Source: JALOLV01 sp046295175 (GTDB lineage: Bacteria; Bacteroidota; Bacteroidia; Cytophagales; Spirosomataceae). From it: a stretch of 64,000 bases of DNA. A model generated the notes under the pieces. The model ran no database searches, was not told where the DNA came from, and was given only the letters and a program-made list of their open reading frames with translations. This document shows, one piece after another, positions 55,201 through 62,980 of this stretch. The DNA lies in the NCBI GenBank assembly GCA_046295175.1, contig JBKBNY010000002.1, positions 124,001 to 188,000 on the forward strand. The letters run 5' to 3'. Each line of letters starts with the position of its first letter. Positions within the stretch are counted from its first letter, which is position 1. The position numbers were made by a program, and so were the translations under genes.

Positions 55201-55682
55201 AACACACTGAAAACGAAACCACTGGCTACTACACTGTAAAAGCAAGCTATACAGATAATGGTTTTGCAGGGCGATTGCCCGAAAAAGGTGAAGATATTAC
55301 TCGTTTGCGTTATCATAAATTACGAGCAATGGATGCCGACCGCCATCCCGGTTTTGTTTTTGATTGGGGCGAATTACGCCAAGGCGACCACAAGGCTTAT
55401 TTGGTTTTCAAAAATATTGATTTGACTTCGATTCGGAATATTTCTTTTGAGTATGCCTCGCAAGATAAAGCTGGCGAAATAGAAATCAGGAAGAATTCGG
55501 TTGCGGGGCCGATAATTGGTAAAGCGAAATTTGAACCTACGGGCGGCTGGGGCAAAATGAAATGGACAGAAACACAGCTCGATAATCTGCAAGAAGGATT
55601 CTGTGACCTTTATTTTGTAGCTGTAAAGAAAGATAAGCCCAATAACAATCTCATTAAATTTAAGACAATTGGCTTTAAGTAG
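52245..55682 (+). CDS. ThuA / sorbosone-dehydrogenase-like / cytochrome-c fusion protein
   Basis: 1145 residues with an N-terminal signal region. Domains in order: a ThuA-like (trehalose-utilisation) domain, about 30-245 (RVLVFSKTKGWRHSSIPFGK, GGGFVGIHSAADTEYDW, FYTGGGHTDESF); a glucose/sorbosone-dehydrogenase beta-propeller, about 265-700 (FTELAGNFSVF, GLIGITLDPDFDTN, NSGAHHGGSLAFDKDRNLIL, IYAMGCRNPYRIAINP); a PKD-like domain, about 740-810; a class-I cytochrome c with haem motif CKACH (Cys895-His899); and a C-terminal CBM6-like beta-sandwich, about 1000-1145. Probably a periplasmic PQQ- or haem-linked sugar dehydrogenase. Electron acceptor and sugar are unknown. Confidence 0.85.
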   Translation: MTISAKRTSFSSMATLTVLLLVFIQATIAQERRVLVFSKTKGWRHSSIPFGKEAIKKLGQENGFGVDISELSEDFTDANLKKYTTVIFNCTTGNILNNEQQAAFERYIQAGGGFVGIHSAADTEYDWPWYGQLVGAYFESHPSNSNVREAIVNVTDKSHISTKHLPDQWKRTDEWYSYKSIFRNIKPLAYLDENTYEGGTNGANHPIAWYHEFDGGRAFYTGGGHTDESFSDPMFLQHLWGGIQYAMGDAKPLDYSKAYSVTMPEENRFEKTVLVNDLNNPMELAVANDGKVYFTELAGNFSVFDYKTGKYKLIHRFPLTMKGGTGLIGITLDPDFDTNRWVYLYYSPPIEGEPIIFNLSRFTLQPNDVLDLASEKILLKVPVQVNSGAHHGGSLAFDKDRNLILSTGDGTTPFPSNGYAPIDERPEPIHFPMDAQRSASNTNDFKGKILRIHPEKDGSYTIPKGNLFPVGTEKTLPEIYAMGCRNPYRIAINPKTGTIYWGEIGPDAGEDSLRGPRGYDEFNQAKKAGNFGWPYFVGDNYAYSEWDFAKSKAGPNYNPAKPINNSPNNTGLTELPPATSPMLWYPYALSPKFPELGTGGRSAMAGEFYTFNANSTAKTKIPQYYDGALFIFDWMRNWMLATRFDKDENYVKTEPFMPTKGDFRRPIDLAFSKDGIMYVLEYGSVYGADNTDARLVKIEYNYQNRPPQAFANIVDTVALAKKQAESFITSESRDLPQYKTWAGKAPLRLRMSGRATDLDFDDKITYEWYINGKKQSVDKPMFTHTFTQSGNFKVIFVAKDAAGSIGRDTLTVKVGNAVPVVKINAKTNKTFYWDNQPFEYAVAVNDAEDKTINPKKLKIEYNYYPNPYRPADNTKSDSKIEVGSMGKSLMEASDCKACHTIDKKSVGPSFMDVAKKYSGNRNAVNILSKKIIEGGGGVWGTTHVMSAHPQIPKQDADEMVKYILALNDPNKNFKPIAGTGTIALKEHTENETTGYYTVKASYTDNGFAGRLPEKGEDITRLRYHKLRAMDADRHPGFVFDWGELRQGDHKAYLVFKNIDLTSIRNISFEYASQDKAGEIEIRKNSVAGPIIGKAKFEPTGGWGKMKWTETQLDNLQEGFCDLYFVAVKKDKPNNNLIKFKTIGFK

Positions 55683-55716
55683 TTAGAAGCAAGGTTTTCA
55701 AGAGAATTTAGGCATA

Positions 55717-55748
55717 AAAAAGCCTCTTCTAAAATAGAGGAGGCTTTT
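55717..55748. terminator. Bidirectional terminator
   Basis: AAAAGCCTC (55718-55726) pairs with GAGGCTTTT (55740-55748), with TCTA/TAGA extending the stem. It lies between convergent genes. Confidence 0.85.
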
Positions 55749-55763
55749 AAAATATATAAACTT

Positions 55764-56843
55764 TTACAATCGAATTCCTACACTCCACGCCTGGATTCCC
55801 TGAGCGTTTCTTTGATTTTCTTTGAATAATTCGTTCATATCGTAACGGAAGAAAAACGTCGTTCCATTTTTACGTCCTAATTCGGCGGTCAATCCATAAC
55901 GAAAATCGTTCAATCCGAAGCTATTTCGGTCGTGGTCTTTACTACCACCATCTTCTTTGATTTTGGTATATCCACCAATTCTATATCCTACATACCCGCC
56001 AAGCCCAAGATGAAATCTTGCTTCTTCGAATCCGAAATTTAACATCATCGGAAAATTAAGCGTTGGCACTACCAATTTACTTTTATCGAGGCTTTTGCCA
56101 GCATCTACAAAGCTAACCTGCTTCTGAGAATCATTCCACTGAGCAATTGTGTTACCTTCAAACATAAAGTTATTCCAAGCGATTTCTGGTCCGTAGCTAA
56201 ACGCTAAATCCATCTTTTTGCCGTTTACTAAGGTTGCATTTCTACGCCACGACAAGGCAAAATATCGAGAACCCCACGTTTTTAGGTCTGGAATACTTCC
56301 GCCAGTTTGTGTCCAGTTATTTAGGCCAATATAAATTCCGAAATCTGAACGAGAGAAGAAACGCCCACTTCCACTTGATTTTCTCTTTGTATAATCTCTC
56401 CAGTTGCGGTTACCATCTTCGCTATCTTTTTCGTCTTCCGAATCCTCATCTCGGCTAAAGTGGTCATCCGACTTCCCGTTGATTACCGTATCAGCCTTTG
56501 CCTCGTTGTCTTTAGATAAACCTTCGGATGGGTCTTTGGCCACAATTTTAATCTTGCGACCATCGCGAGCAACTACCAAAATAGTGTCTTGTTTGTTGCC
56601 ATTTTGTCCAATCAAAACCAATGCTTTGTTTCGCTCCGACGAGTCAACCCCCGCCTCACGAAGAAGGTTTTCTAAATTCAGTACTCGTGGAATATCGAAA
56701 TCTCTCTTTCCAGACGTAAGCACTGTTAGGCGTTTTTTTACTCCTTTGTCGGTAAACTCAATGGTCGTGGTGTCTTTTGGCATTGCTGCCTTTGCCAAGA
56801 TAGTACTAAGCATAATCAGTACCAGTGTTCCTAACTTTTTCAT
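55764..56843 (-). CDS. Outer-membrane beta-barrel protein
   Basis: 359 residues with a signal peptide (MKKLGTLVLIMLSTILAKAA). A folded N-terminal region of about 80 residues (TTTIEFTDKGVKKRLTVLTS) is followed by an acidic low-complexity linker (about 115-150, many Asp, Glu, Ser and Lys) and then alternating aromatic strands ending in SVGIRL, which suggests a small outer-membrane barrel. No specific family recognised. It is the third gene of a sigma, membrane protein, barrel unit on the minus strand. Confidence 0.7.
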   Translation of the reverse strand: MKKLGTLVLIMLSTILAKAAMPKDTTTIEFTDKGVKKRLTVLTSGKRDFDIPRVLNLENLLREAGVDSSERNKALVLIGQNGNKQDTILVVARDGRKIKIVAKDPSEGLSKDNEAKADTVINGKSDDHFSRDEDSEDEKDSEDGNRNWRDYTKRKSSGSGRFFSRSDFGIYIGLNNWTQTGGSIPDLKTWGSRYFALSWRRNATLVNGKKMDLAFSYGPEIAWNNFMFEGNTIAQWNDSQKQVSFVDAGKSLDKSKLVVPTLNFPMMLNFGFEEARFHLGLGGYVGYRIGGYTKIKEDGGSKDHDRNSFGLNDFRYGLTAELGRKNGTTFFFRYDMNELFKENQRNAQGIQAWSVGIRL

Positions 56844-56919
56844 TTGTTGTAAATTTGAGCCCCATCAGCATAGTCTAATAGAGCATTTCTGTTTTTTATA
56901 TTGACTGTTGGTTACTTTA

Positions 56920-57822
56920 TTATTTTAAGAATCTGCCGATTTTACGTTGAAAAGCCGACTTAATATCATTTCTTTCTTCTTTCAAGAATTCTTCATCGGC
57001 ACGGGCCAAAACAGCTTTTGGATTAAGTTTTAGGTTCTCTAAATCAACTTTTCCGCCGTATTTGAAGTGTTTATATTCTTCTGATAAACGAGCTAAAAAC
57101 GATTTAGAATTCTCTTCACGTTCCATTGCCAAACGTCTGATTTGCTCAAATTCGGTATTTGAATCGGCATCAATTTGCGGGATGTAATCACTCGTTTGAG
57201 GTGGCGTTGCCAACACCAAAACAACTTCGTTCGATAATCCTTTAGAATCTATTGCTTCTACATTGCTGATTTCGTTGCGTGTTGCGTTTGGTTCGTTGGT
57301 AAGGGTCGCTACCGTAGCAGTTTCTCCGTGACTATCAATTGTATTGTCCAAAATCGGATTTACAAATTCGGTTGGTTTCACAACTGTTTCCGTTTGTGCG
57401 ATTTGCACATTTTCTTCAACTGGCTGTGGAAAAACCTCTTTTATTACAACTGTTTTGGGTTCAACAGCCTTTGTTTCAATATTCTTTTGTGGATTGGTCA
57501 ATGCAAATTGAGGTTGCTCATTCGATTCGACTGCTTTAGGGGCTACAACCGCCTTTGAAGGTTTATTTTTATCTGCCAAAACACCGTTTTCGGTCTTGTT
57601 GCCGTCTTGGTTTAGGAATGCCACCGCAAGGGCAACAACCACACCAGCTGCAGCACCGTAGTACCACATATTACGGCTAAAAGTAAGAAAACCACCCACA
57701 CGTTTTTTTTCTTCACGCTCGGCCAAACGAGCCTGAAACTTCTCGAAAGCCTTTTGTGAAGGCTCTTGGCGGTACTCTGCCATTTTGCTGGCAAAGAGGT
57801 CGTCAATCGGATGTTTTTTCAT
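56920..57822 (-). CDS. Single-pass membrane protein, putative anti-sigma factor
   Basis: 300 residues from the ATG complementary to 57820-57822 (MKKHPIDDLFASKMAEYRQE); an in-frame ATG at 57843 would add seven residues. A short cytoplasmic part is followed by a transmembrane helix (MWYYGAAAGVVVALAVAFLN) and a long Val/Glu/Pro-rich periplasmic region, ending in a basic tail (KSAFQRKIGRFLK). It lies 73 nt after the ECF sigma gene, as anti-sigma factors do. Confidence 0.65.
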   Translation of the reverse strand: MKKHPIDDLFASKMAEYRQEPSQKAFEKFQARLAEREEKKRVGGFLTFSRNMWYYGAAAGVVVALAVAFLNQDGNKTENGVLADKNKPSKAVVAPKAVESNEQPQFALTNPQKNIETKAVEPKTVVIKEVFPQPVEENVQIAQTETVVKPTEFVNPILDNTIDSHGETATVATLTNEPNATRNEISNVEAIDSKGLSNEVVLVLATPPQTSDYIPQIDADSNTEFEQIRRLAMEREENSKSFLARLSEEYKHFKYGGKVDLENLKLNPKAVLARADEEFLKEERNDIKSAFQRKIGRFLK

Positions 57823-57895
57823 TTTTGTAATTTGAAAGTTCATACCCCAACGATTTTTGTTAATTGTTATTTGTCAATTAACTTTTAACTAAATT

Positions 57896-58468
57896 TTACG
57901 CTTCATAATATCCCTTTTGAGGATTAGGGGCTAATTTTTGTAATTCTGTTTGTAACATTACTCTCGCACGACTCAACTGAGACTTTGATGTACCCTCCGA
58001 GATTCCGAGCATTTCGGCGATTTCGGCGTGGCTGTATCCTTCGATGGCGTACAAGTTAAAAACTGTTCGGTAACCCGTTGGCAAAGCATTGATGATTTTC
58101 ATTAAATCTTCGGCCTCGACATCTGTACTAAACGACGATTCGTCAATCTCTTCGGTTGCGTATTCTAAATCTACCTCTAAAACCTTGCGGCTACGCACAT
58201 ACATAAGGGCTTCGTTTACCATGATTCGGCGAATCCAACCTTCAAAACTCCCTTGAAAATTAAATTGCCCGATTTTATCGAAAATCCTCATAAATCCCTC
58301 AATCATCACGTCTTCAGCTTCCATTCGGTCTCCAACGTATCGCATACAAACAGCCAGCATCTTTGACGAATACTTTTCGTAGAGCCGTGTCTGGGCTTTA
58401 GGGTCTTGCTTTTGCAAGGCCTTCGCCAAGTCGTACTCGGAATTGAAAAGTGATAAAATTTTGGTCAT
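57896..58468 (-). CDS. ECF-type RNA polymerase sigma factor
   Basis: 190 residues. Region 2: LYEKYSSKMLAVCMRYVGDR, AEDVMIEGFMRIFDKIGQF, and WIRRIMVNEALMYVRSRK. Region 4: LPTGYRTVFNLYAIEGYSHA and ISEGTSKSQLSRARVMLQTE. It belongs to the common Bacteroidetes ECF type and heads the unit sigma, putative anti-sigma, outer-membrane protein. It is divergent from uvrC. No clear promoter of the TAnnTTTG type was found on its strand. Confidence 0.9.
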   Translation of the reverse strand: MTKILSLFNSEYDLAKALQKQDPKAQTRLYEKYSSKMLAVCMRYVGDRMEAEDVMIEGFMRIFDKIGQFNFQGSFEGWIRRIMVNEALMYVRSRKVLEVDLEYATEEIDESSFSTDVEAEDLMKIINALPTGYRTVFNLYAIEGYSHAEIAEMLGISEGTSKSQLSRARVMLQTELQKLAPNPQKGYYEA

Positions 58469-58690
58469 AAACTACGGCTTCTAAATCTACTGATTCGGGA
58501 TTCTGAATACAAGATGCAGATTTTTATGATTTGGGTTGCATAGAAAGTGAAAAAATCTATGTGCAATAATATAATTTCATTTTTACCCATATTTTAATTT
58601 TCGATTCAAATCAAATTTTTGTGTAATTTCGTAGCCATTCCTCCTTGTTATTGTGTTATCTTTTTTTGAATAGAGGAATTTTTAGTGTTT

Positions 58691-60508
58691 ATGGCAGAAA
58701 CAATAACCTTTGATTATAAATCAGTTTTACCACTCATACCCGACGACCCCGGCGTGTATCGGTATTTTGACGAAAACGACGAAATCATCTATGTCGGCAA
58801 AGCAAAAAACCTAAAAAACCGTATCAGTAGTTACTTTTATAACTTTGGGCGACACGACCGCAAAACCCGACGGCTCGTTGTGAGTATTCGTAAACTCGAA
58901 TTTACGATTGTTCCGACTGAGTTCGATGCCCTTTTGCTCGAAAACACCCTCATTAAAAAACATCAGCCTCGTTTCAATATCCTACTCCGAGACGATAAAA
59001 TGTATCCGTATGTGTGTGTTACGAATGAGCGTTTTCCGAGAGTAATCACAACCCGACGCATCGAAGATAAATCACGAGGTAAATTGTATGGCCCATTTGT
59101 CAATCAAAAAGCCATGTACAATTTGCTCGATATGTTTAGTCATCTTTATACGATTCGTACCTGCAACCTCAACCTTTCGCAAGAGAATATTGACGCAAAA
59201 AAATTCAAAATTTGCCTCGAATACCACCTCAAAAACTGCAAAGGCCCGTGCGAGGGTCTGCAAAACGAAGAAGATTACCTCAAAGAGATTGAACAGGTTC
59301 ATCATATCTTAAAGGGGAATATTTCGCCCGCCAAACAGTATTTTGAACAAAAAATGCTCGAGTACGCCGAAAAACTCGAATTCGAGAATGCACATCAGTA
59401 CAAACTCAAATTAGAGAGTCTTCAAAAATACCAAAGTAAGGCAACGGTCGTGAATCCAAACATTAAAGACGTTGATGTTTTCGGAATTGTATCGGACGAA
59501 AGTGCGGCTTACATCAATTTTATCAAGGTCATTAACGGAACTATCACACAAACCCAAACCATCGAAGTCAAAAAGAAATTGGAAGAAAGCGATGCCGAGA
59601 TTTTGGCGATGATTATTGTGGAGTTCCGTCAGCAATACGAAAGCGAAGCCAAAGAGATTATCACGAATATTGATTTGGATATTGACATGAAGGTAGAAAT
59701 CACCGTTCCGCAGATTGGTGATAAGCGAAAACTACTCGATATGTCGATGAAAAACGTGCATTATTTTAGGCACGAAAAAGCCGAGCGAGAGGCCATCGCT
59801 GCCAGTGGTGCTACCAATAAACGAGACAGGGTTTTGATAAAACTCAAGCAAGATTTGCAATTGAAAGAGATTCCGCGGCACATCGAATGCTTCGATAACT
59901 CCAATATTCAGGGGACAAATCCGGTTTCGGCGATGGTTTGTTTCAAAAACGGTCAGCCATCATCAAAAGACTATCGCCATTTTATACCCAAAACGGTAGT
60001 CGGTCCCGATGACTTTGCCACAATGCGAGAAGTTGTGGGTCGGCGGTATTCAAGATTATTAGAAGAGAAAGCTGATTTGCCCAATCTAATCATCATAGAT
60101 GGTGGCAAAGGGCAGCTTTCGGCGGCTTGCGAAGCCCTCAAAGAGTTGGATTTATACGGCAAAATCCCGATTATTGGTATTGCCAAGCGATTAGAAGAAA
60201 TCTATTTTCCCGAAGACACGCTACCGCTTTACATTGATAAAAAATCGGAGTCATTGAAACTCATTCAGCGTTGCCGTGACGAAGCCCACCGATTCGGTAT
60301 TACGCACCATCGCAATCGCCGCAGTCAGAATTTCTTGATTAGTAGTCTTGAATCAGCCCAAGGAATCGGGAAATTGACCGCAACCAAAGTCTTAAAACAT
60401 TTCAAAACCATCTCGAATATCAAAAACGCTTCGGATGACGAGCTAATCCAGCTTGTGGGCAAAGACAAAACCCACCGAATCAGAGAGTTTTTGGAGAAGG
60501 AAAGTTAA
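58691..60508 (+). CDS. uvrC: Excinuclease ABC subunit C
   Basis: 605 residues from the ATG at 58691; the GTG two codons earlier (58685) is also possible. N-terminal GIY-YIG nuclease domain (DDPGVYRYFDENDEIIYVGK), a UVR motif (EYAEKLEFENAHQYKLKLES), the RNase-H-like nuclease domain (IECFDNSNIQGTNPVSAMVC, IIIDGGKGQLSAACEALKEL), and C-terminal helix-hairpin-helix motifs (AQGIGKLTATKVLKHFKTIS). It makes the dual incisions in nucleotide excision repair with UvrB. It stands alone. Confidence 0.96.
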   Translation: MAETITFDYKSVLPLIPDDPGVYRYFDENDEIIYVGKAKNLKNRISSYFYNFGRHDRKTRRLVVSIRKLEFTIVPTEFDALLLENTLIKKHQPRFNILLRDDKMYPYVCVTNERFPRVITTRRIEDKSRGKLYGPFVNQKAMYNLLDMFSHLYTIRTCNLNLSQENIDAKKFKICLEYHLKNCKGPCEGLQNEEDYLKEIEQVHHILKGNISPAKQYFEQKMLEYAEKLEFENAHQYKLKLESLQKYQSKATVVNPNIKDVDVFGIVSDESAAYINFIKVINGTITQTQTIEVKKKLEESDAEILAMIIVEFRQQYESEAKEIITNIDLDIDMKVEITVPQIGDKRKLLDMSMKNVHYFRHEKAEREAIAASGATNKRDRVLIKLKQDLQLKEIPRHIECFDNSNIQGTNPVSAMVCFKNGQPSSKDYRHFIPKTVVGPDDFATMREVVGRRYSRLLEEKADLPNLIIIDGGKGQLSAACEALKELDLYGKIPIIGIAKRLEEIYFPEDTLPLYIDKKSESLKLIQRCRDEAHRFGITHHRNRRSQNFLISSLESAQGIGKLTATKVLKHFKTISNIKNASDDELIQLVGKDKTHRIREFLEKES

Positions 60509-60601
60509 TCTCTGATTGCGTTGATTTGGTTTGATTTCACTGATTACAGACCATGATTAAAAAGATTTATACGATTTCCAGATTTAATGTGTTGATTTCT
60601 T

Positions 60602-61252
60602 ATGTTCGATATCAAAAACATATTTTTTGAGGTTTGGGGATACCCTATGAGTTATCTCGAATTTTTGGCGACCCTCACTGGTGCTATTGCCGTGTGGTTA
60701 TCGGCCAAAGAGAATGTCTGGAGCTGGATAATCGGCTTGCTGAATGTCGTTTTGGCGGCCATCATGTTTTATCAGATTCAGCTATACCCCGATATGTTTT
60801 TACAGGGATTTTTCTTTGTGACCAATATCATTGGCTTTTGGCAATGGAAATACCCTAAAGTTGGCGAAGAAAATGCTCGAAACGAACTCAAAATCACGCA
60901 ATTAAGCTACTGGCAATTCATAAAATTGAGTTTGATTGGGGTTGTCGGAACGCTCATCATGGGGACATTCGCCAAAAACCTACACGAAATCGCTCCGATG
61001 CTATTTCAGCTTCCGAGTGCGTTTCCGTACATGGATTCGTTCACAACCGTCATGAGTATTTTTGCTACGTTTCTTCTGATTCGCAAAAAGGTCGAGGCAT
61101 GGTGGGTTTGGTTGGCAATAGATATTATCAGTACTTATATGTACTTCGTAAAAGACGTAAAACTGTACTCGCTGCTCTATTTTGTATTTTGCATTATTGC
61201 TCTTTTTGCCGCCACAAACTGGACAAAAGAATACAAGAAATCCCTTGTATAA
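60602..61252 (+). CDS. pnuC: Nicotinamide riboside transporter PnuC family
   Basis: 216 residues with about seven hydrophobic segments. The family features include LEFLATLTGAIAVWLSAKEN, WIIGLLNVVLAAIMFYQIQL, and the WQWKYP motif after the third helix. A conserved C-terminal block contains VWLAIDIISTYMYFVKD. It imports nicotinamide riboside or a related vitamin such as thiamine. No TPP riboswitch or NiaR-like site was recognised in the 93-nt gap after uvrC. Confidence 0.85.
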   Translation: MFDIKNIFFEVWGYPMSYLEFLATLTGAIAVWLSAKENVWSWIIGLLNVVLAAIMFYQIQLYPDMFLQGFFFVTNIIGFWQWKYPKVGEENARNELKITQLSYWQFIKLSLIGVVGTLIMGTFAKNLHEIAPMLFQLPSAFPYMDSFTTVMSIFATFLLIRKKVEAWWVWLAIDIISTYMYFVKDVKLYSLLYFVFCIIALFAATNWTKEYKKSLV

Positions 61253-61257
61253 CCCCT

Positions 61258-61312
61258 TTGCAACCCTGACAGGGCTTGCAACCCTGACAGGGCTTGAAGC
61301 CCTGTCAGGGTT
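61258..61312 (+). repeat. CCCTGACAGGG repeat cluster after pnuC
   Basis: Two identical 18-nt units TTGCAACCCTGACAGGGC (61258-61275 and 61276-61293) are followed by an inverted variant TTGAAGCCCTGTCAGGGTT (61294-61312). The core also occurs at 3607-3652. The stem can terminate pnuC transcription. Confidence 0.75.
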
Positions 61313-61341
61313 AAATCCTCCGTTCACCCTCGAACACAAAA

Positions 61342-61425
61342 TGTCCGTTTTCGGACAATTCCACTTCTCCATTCATTCGTAATATACTCATAATCAACAT
61401 ATTAAGTTTTTGGCATAACCTTTGG
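61342..61425 (+). promoter_or_regulatory. Composite promoter module, copy 3 (before the adaptor/ATPase operon)
   Basis: The perfect palindrome TGTCCGTTTTCGGACA (61342-61357), 32 nt, ATAATCA (61390-61396), 13 nt, then TTGGCATAACCTTTGG (61410-61425). The geometry matches copies 1 and 2. Confidence 0.72.
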
Positions 61426-61504
61426 CATTATAGGATACGTAATAAAAGAACAAAAATTAATTCATTGATTTACTCATTCACAAATTCGCTCGTTTTTTAA
61501 TACA

Positions 61505-62752
61505 ATGGACAGAAAAATAGAAAAGAAATTTTGGACTCCACAACGCATCGGAATGATTGGCGGCGGTATTTTGCTCGTCTCATTTTTGATTTATCAATTA
61601 GCCTTTTCTGATAAACGCTCAAAACTAAACGTAGAAAAAGATAAAATTACCGTTTCGGCCGTAAAACAAGGAGAGTTTGACGAATTCATCGTCGTAACTG
61701 GCGTGGTACTTCCACTTAAAACAATTCGTCTGGATGCGATTGTCGGCGGATATGTAAAAGAGAAATTGGTAGATGGCGGAAACATGGTGAAAGTCGGTCA
61801 GGTGATTTTGAGATTAGAAAACCAACAACAAAAACTTAATTTCTTACAATCTGAAACCGAAGCAAGCCGCTTGGTAAACGAGCTTCAGAACACTCGCCAA
61901 CGATTAAAAGTTGAAAAATTTACGCTTCGCCAAACCCTCAACGATTTAGAGTTCCAGATTGACCAAGCAAAAGATTTATTCGATAGAAACAAAAAACTAC
62001 ATACCGATAAAGTTATTCCCGAATCTGATTATTTAAAGTCAAAACGCGATTACGAAAAATTAGTAAAACAACGTGAAATCGCACTCGAATCGCAGGCGTA
62101 CCAAGACGAAAACGCCGCAATTCAGATAAAACAACTCGAAGGAATGCTGGAGCGTACTCAAAAAAACGTAGCGGTTTACCGCGAAACTTTAGAGAATTTG
62201 GTTTTGAAAGCTCCTGTTTCGGGTTTGTTGTCTTCGATAGATGTTGAGATTGGTTCAAACATCAATCAAGGACAAAACATCGGACAAATTGACGACTTAG
62301 ATGGTTTCAAGATGCGAGTTGATGTTGACGAACACTACATTTCGAGAATCTTTGCGGGGCTACCCGGTAGTTTTGAATTCAATGGTAAAGAATATGCACT
62401 CGAAATCTCGAAGATTTATCCCGAAGTTCGCAACGGACGTTTTCAAGTAGATATGGTTTTTCCGAAAGGGGCCCCAGAAGGCATAAAACGTGGACAATCA
62501 ACGCCGATTCGTCTCGAATTAGGAAAAGCCTCAAAAGCGATTCTATTGCCAGTCGGTGGTTTCTTCTCTGATACTGGCGGAAACTGGGTTTACGTTGTTG
62601 ATAAATCGGGCAAACGTGCCGTAAAACGCAAGATTACATTGGGTCGTAAAAATCCTGAATATTTTGAGGTACTCGAAGGCCTCCAAGAAGGCGAACAAGT
62701 AATCACGAGTTCATACGAAAACTTCGGAGATAATGAGGTTTTGGAGTTTTAA
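61505..62752 (+). CDS. HlyD/MacA-type periplasmic adaptor (membrane-fusion protein)
   Basis: 415 residues. One N-terminal membrane anchor (IGMIGGGILLVSFLIYQLAF), a lipoyl half (GVVLPLKTIRLDAIVGGYVK, VKVGQVILRLENQQQKLNFL), a long coiled-coil hairpin (about 115-225), the second lipoyl half (LVLKAPVSGLLSSIDVEIGS), then beta-barrel and membrane-proximal domains (ILLPVGGFFSDTGGNWVYVV). It connects the inner-membrane transporter to an outer-membrane exit duct. The MacB-like ATPase follows after 228 nt. Confidence 0.9.
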   Translation: MDRKIEKKFWTPQRIGMIGGGILLVSFLIYQLAFSDKRSKLNVEKDKITVSAVKQGEFDEFIVVTGVVLPLKTIRLDAIVGGYVKEKLVDGGNMVKVGQVILRLENQQQKLNFLQSETEASRLVNELQNTRQRLKVEKFTLRQTLNDLEFQIDQAKDLFDRNKKLHTDKVIPESDYLKSKRDYEKLVKQREIALESQAYQDENAAIQIKQLEGMLERTQKNVAVYRETLENLVLKAPVSGLLSSIDVEIGSNINQGQNIGQIDDLDGFKMRVDVDEHYISRIFAGLPGSFEFNGKEYALEISKIYPEVRNGRFQVDMVFPKGAPEGIKRGQSTPIRLELGKASKAILLPVGGFFSDTGGNWVYVVDKSGKRAVKRKITLGRKNPEYFEVLEGLQEGEQVITSSYENFGDNEVLEF

Positions 62753-62787
62753 ATGACGGAGACATAATTAGGATTGATTCTAATATA

Positions 62788-62885
62788 TTTTTACCACTAA
62801 GTTAGCTTAGAACACAAAGTAACACTAAGTTTTAATTATTTTCTCTGTGAAACTACGTGAACTATGTGTTCTTAGTGGTTAAAAA
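62788..62885 (+). repeat. Long imperfect inverted repeat between adaptor and ATPase genes
   Basis: Outer arms TTTTTACCACTAAG (62788-62801) and CTTAGTGGTTAAAAA (62871-62885, one extra base), inner arms AGAACACA (62809-62816) and TGTGTTCT (62865-62872). The ACCACTAAG type is familiar as an intergenic repeat in several bacterial groups. Confidence 0.6.
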
Positions 62886-62980
62886 ATACATATTTAAACA
62901 GAAAAAAGTTATTACAAAATAATTTAAAAACGCTAACCTCTGCGTAATTCTCTTGCCTTTGGCGGAGTTAGGGGGCTGTT

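Noticed and set aside
52245..55682. Splitting the long frame into several genes
   Set aside because: The frame is continuous without internal stops, and each domain joins by a short linker.
60509..60601. Possible TPP or NAD riboswitch before pnuC
   Set aside because: No conserved riboswitch core was found in this 93-nt gap.
61258..61312. Possible CRISPR array
   Set aside because: Only two direct 18-nt units with no spacer between them and an inverted third unit; no cas genes are present.
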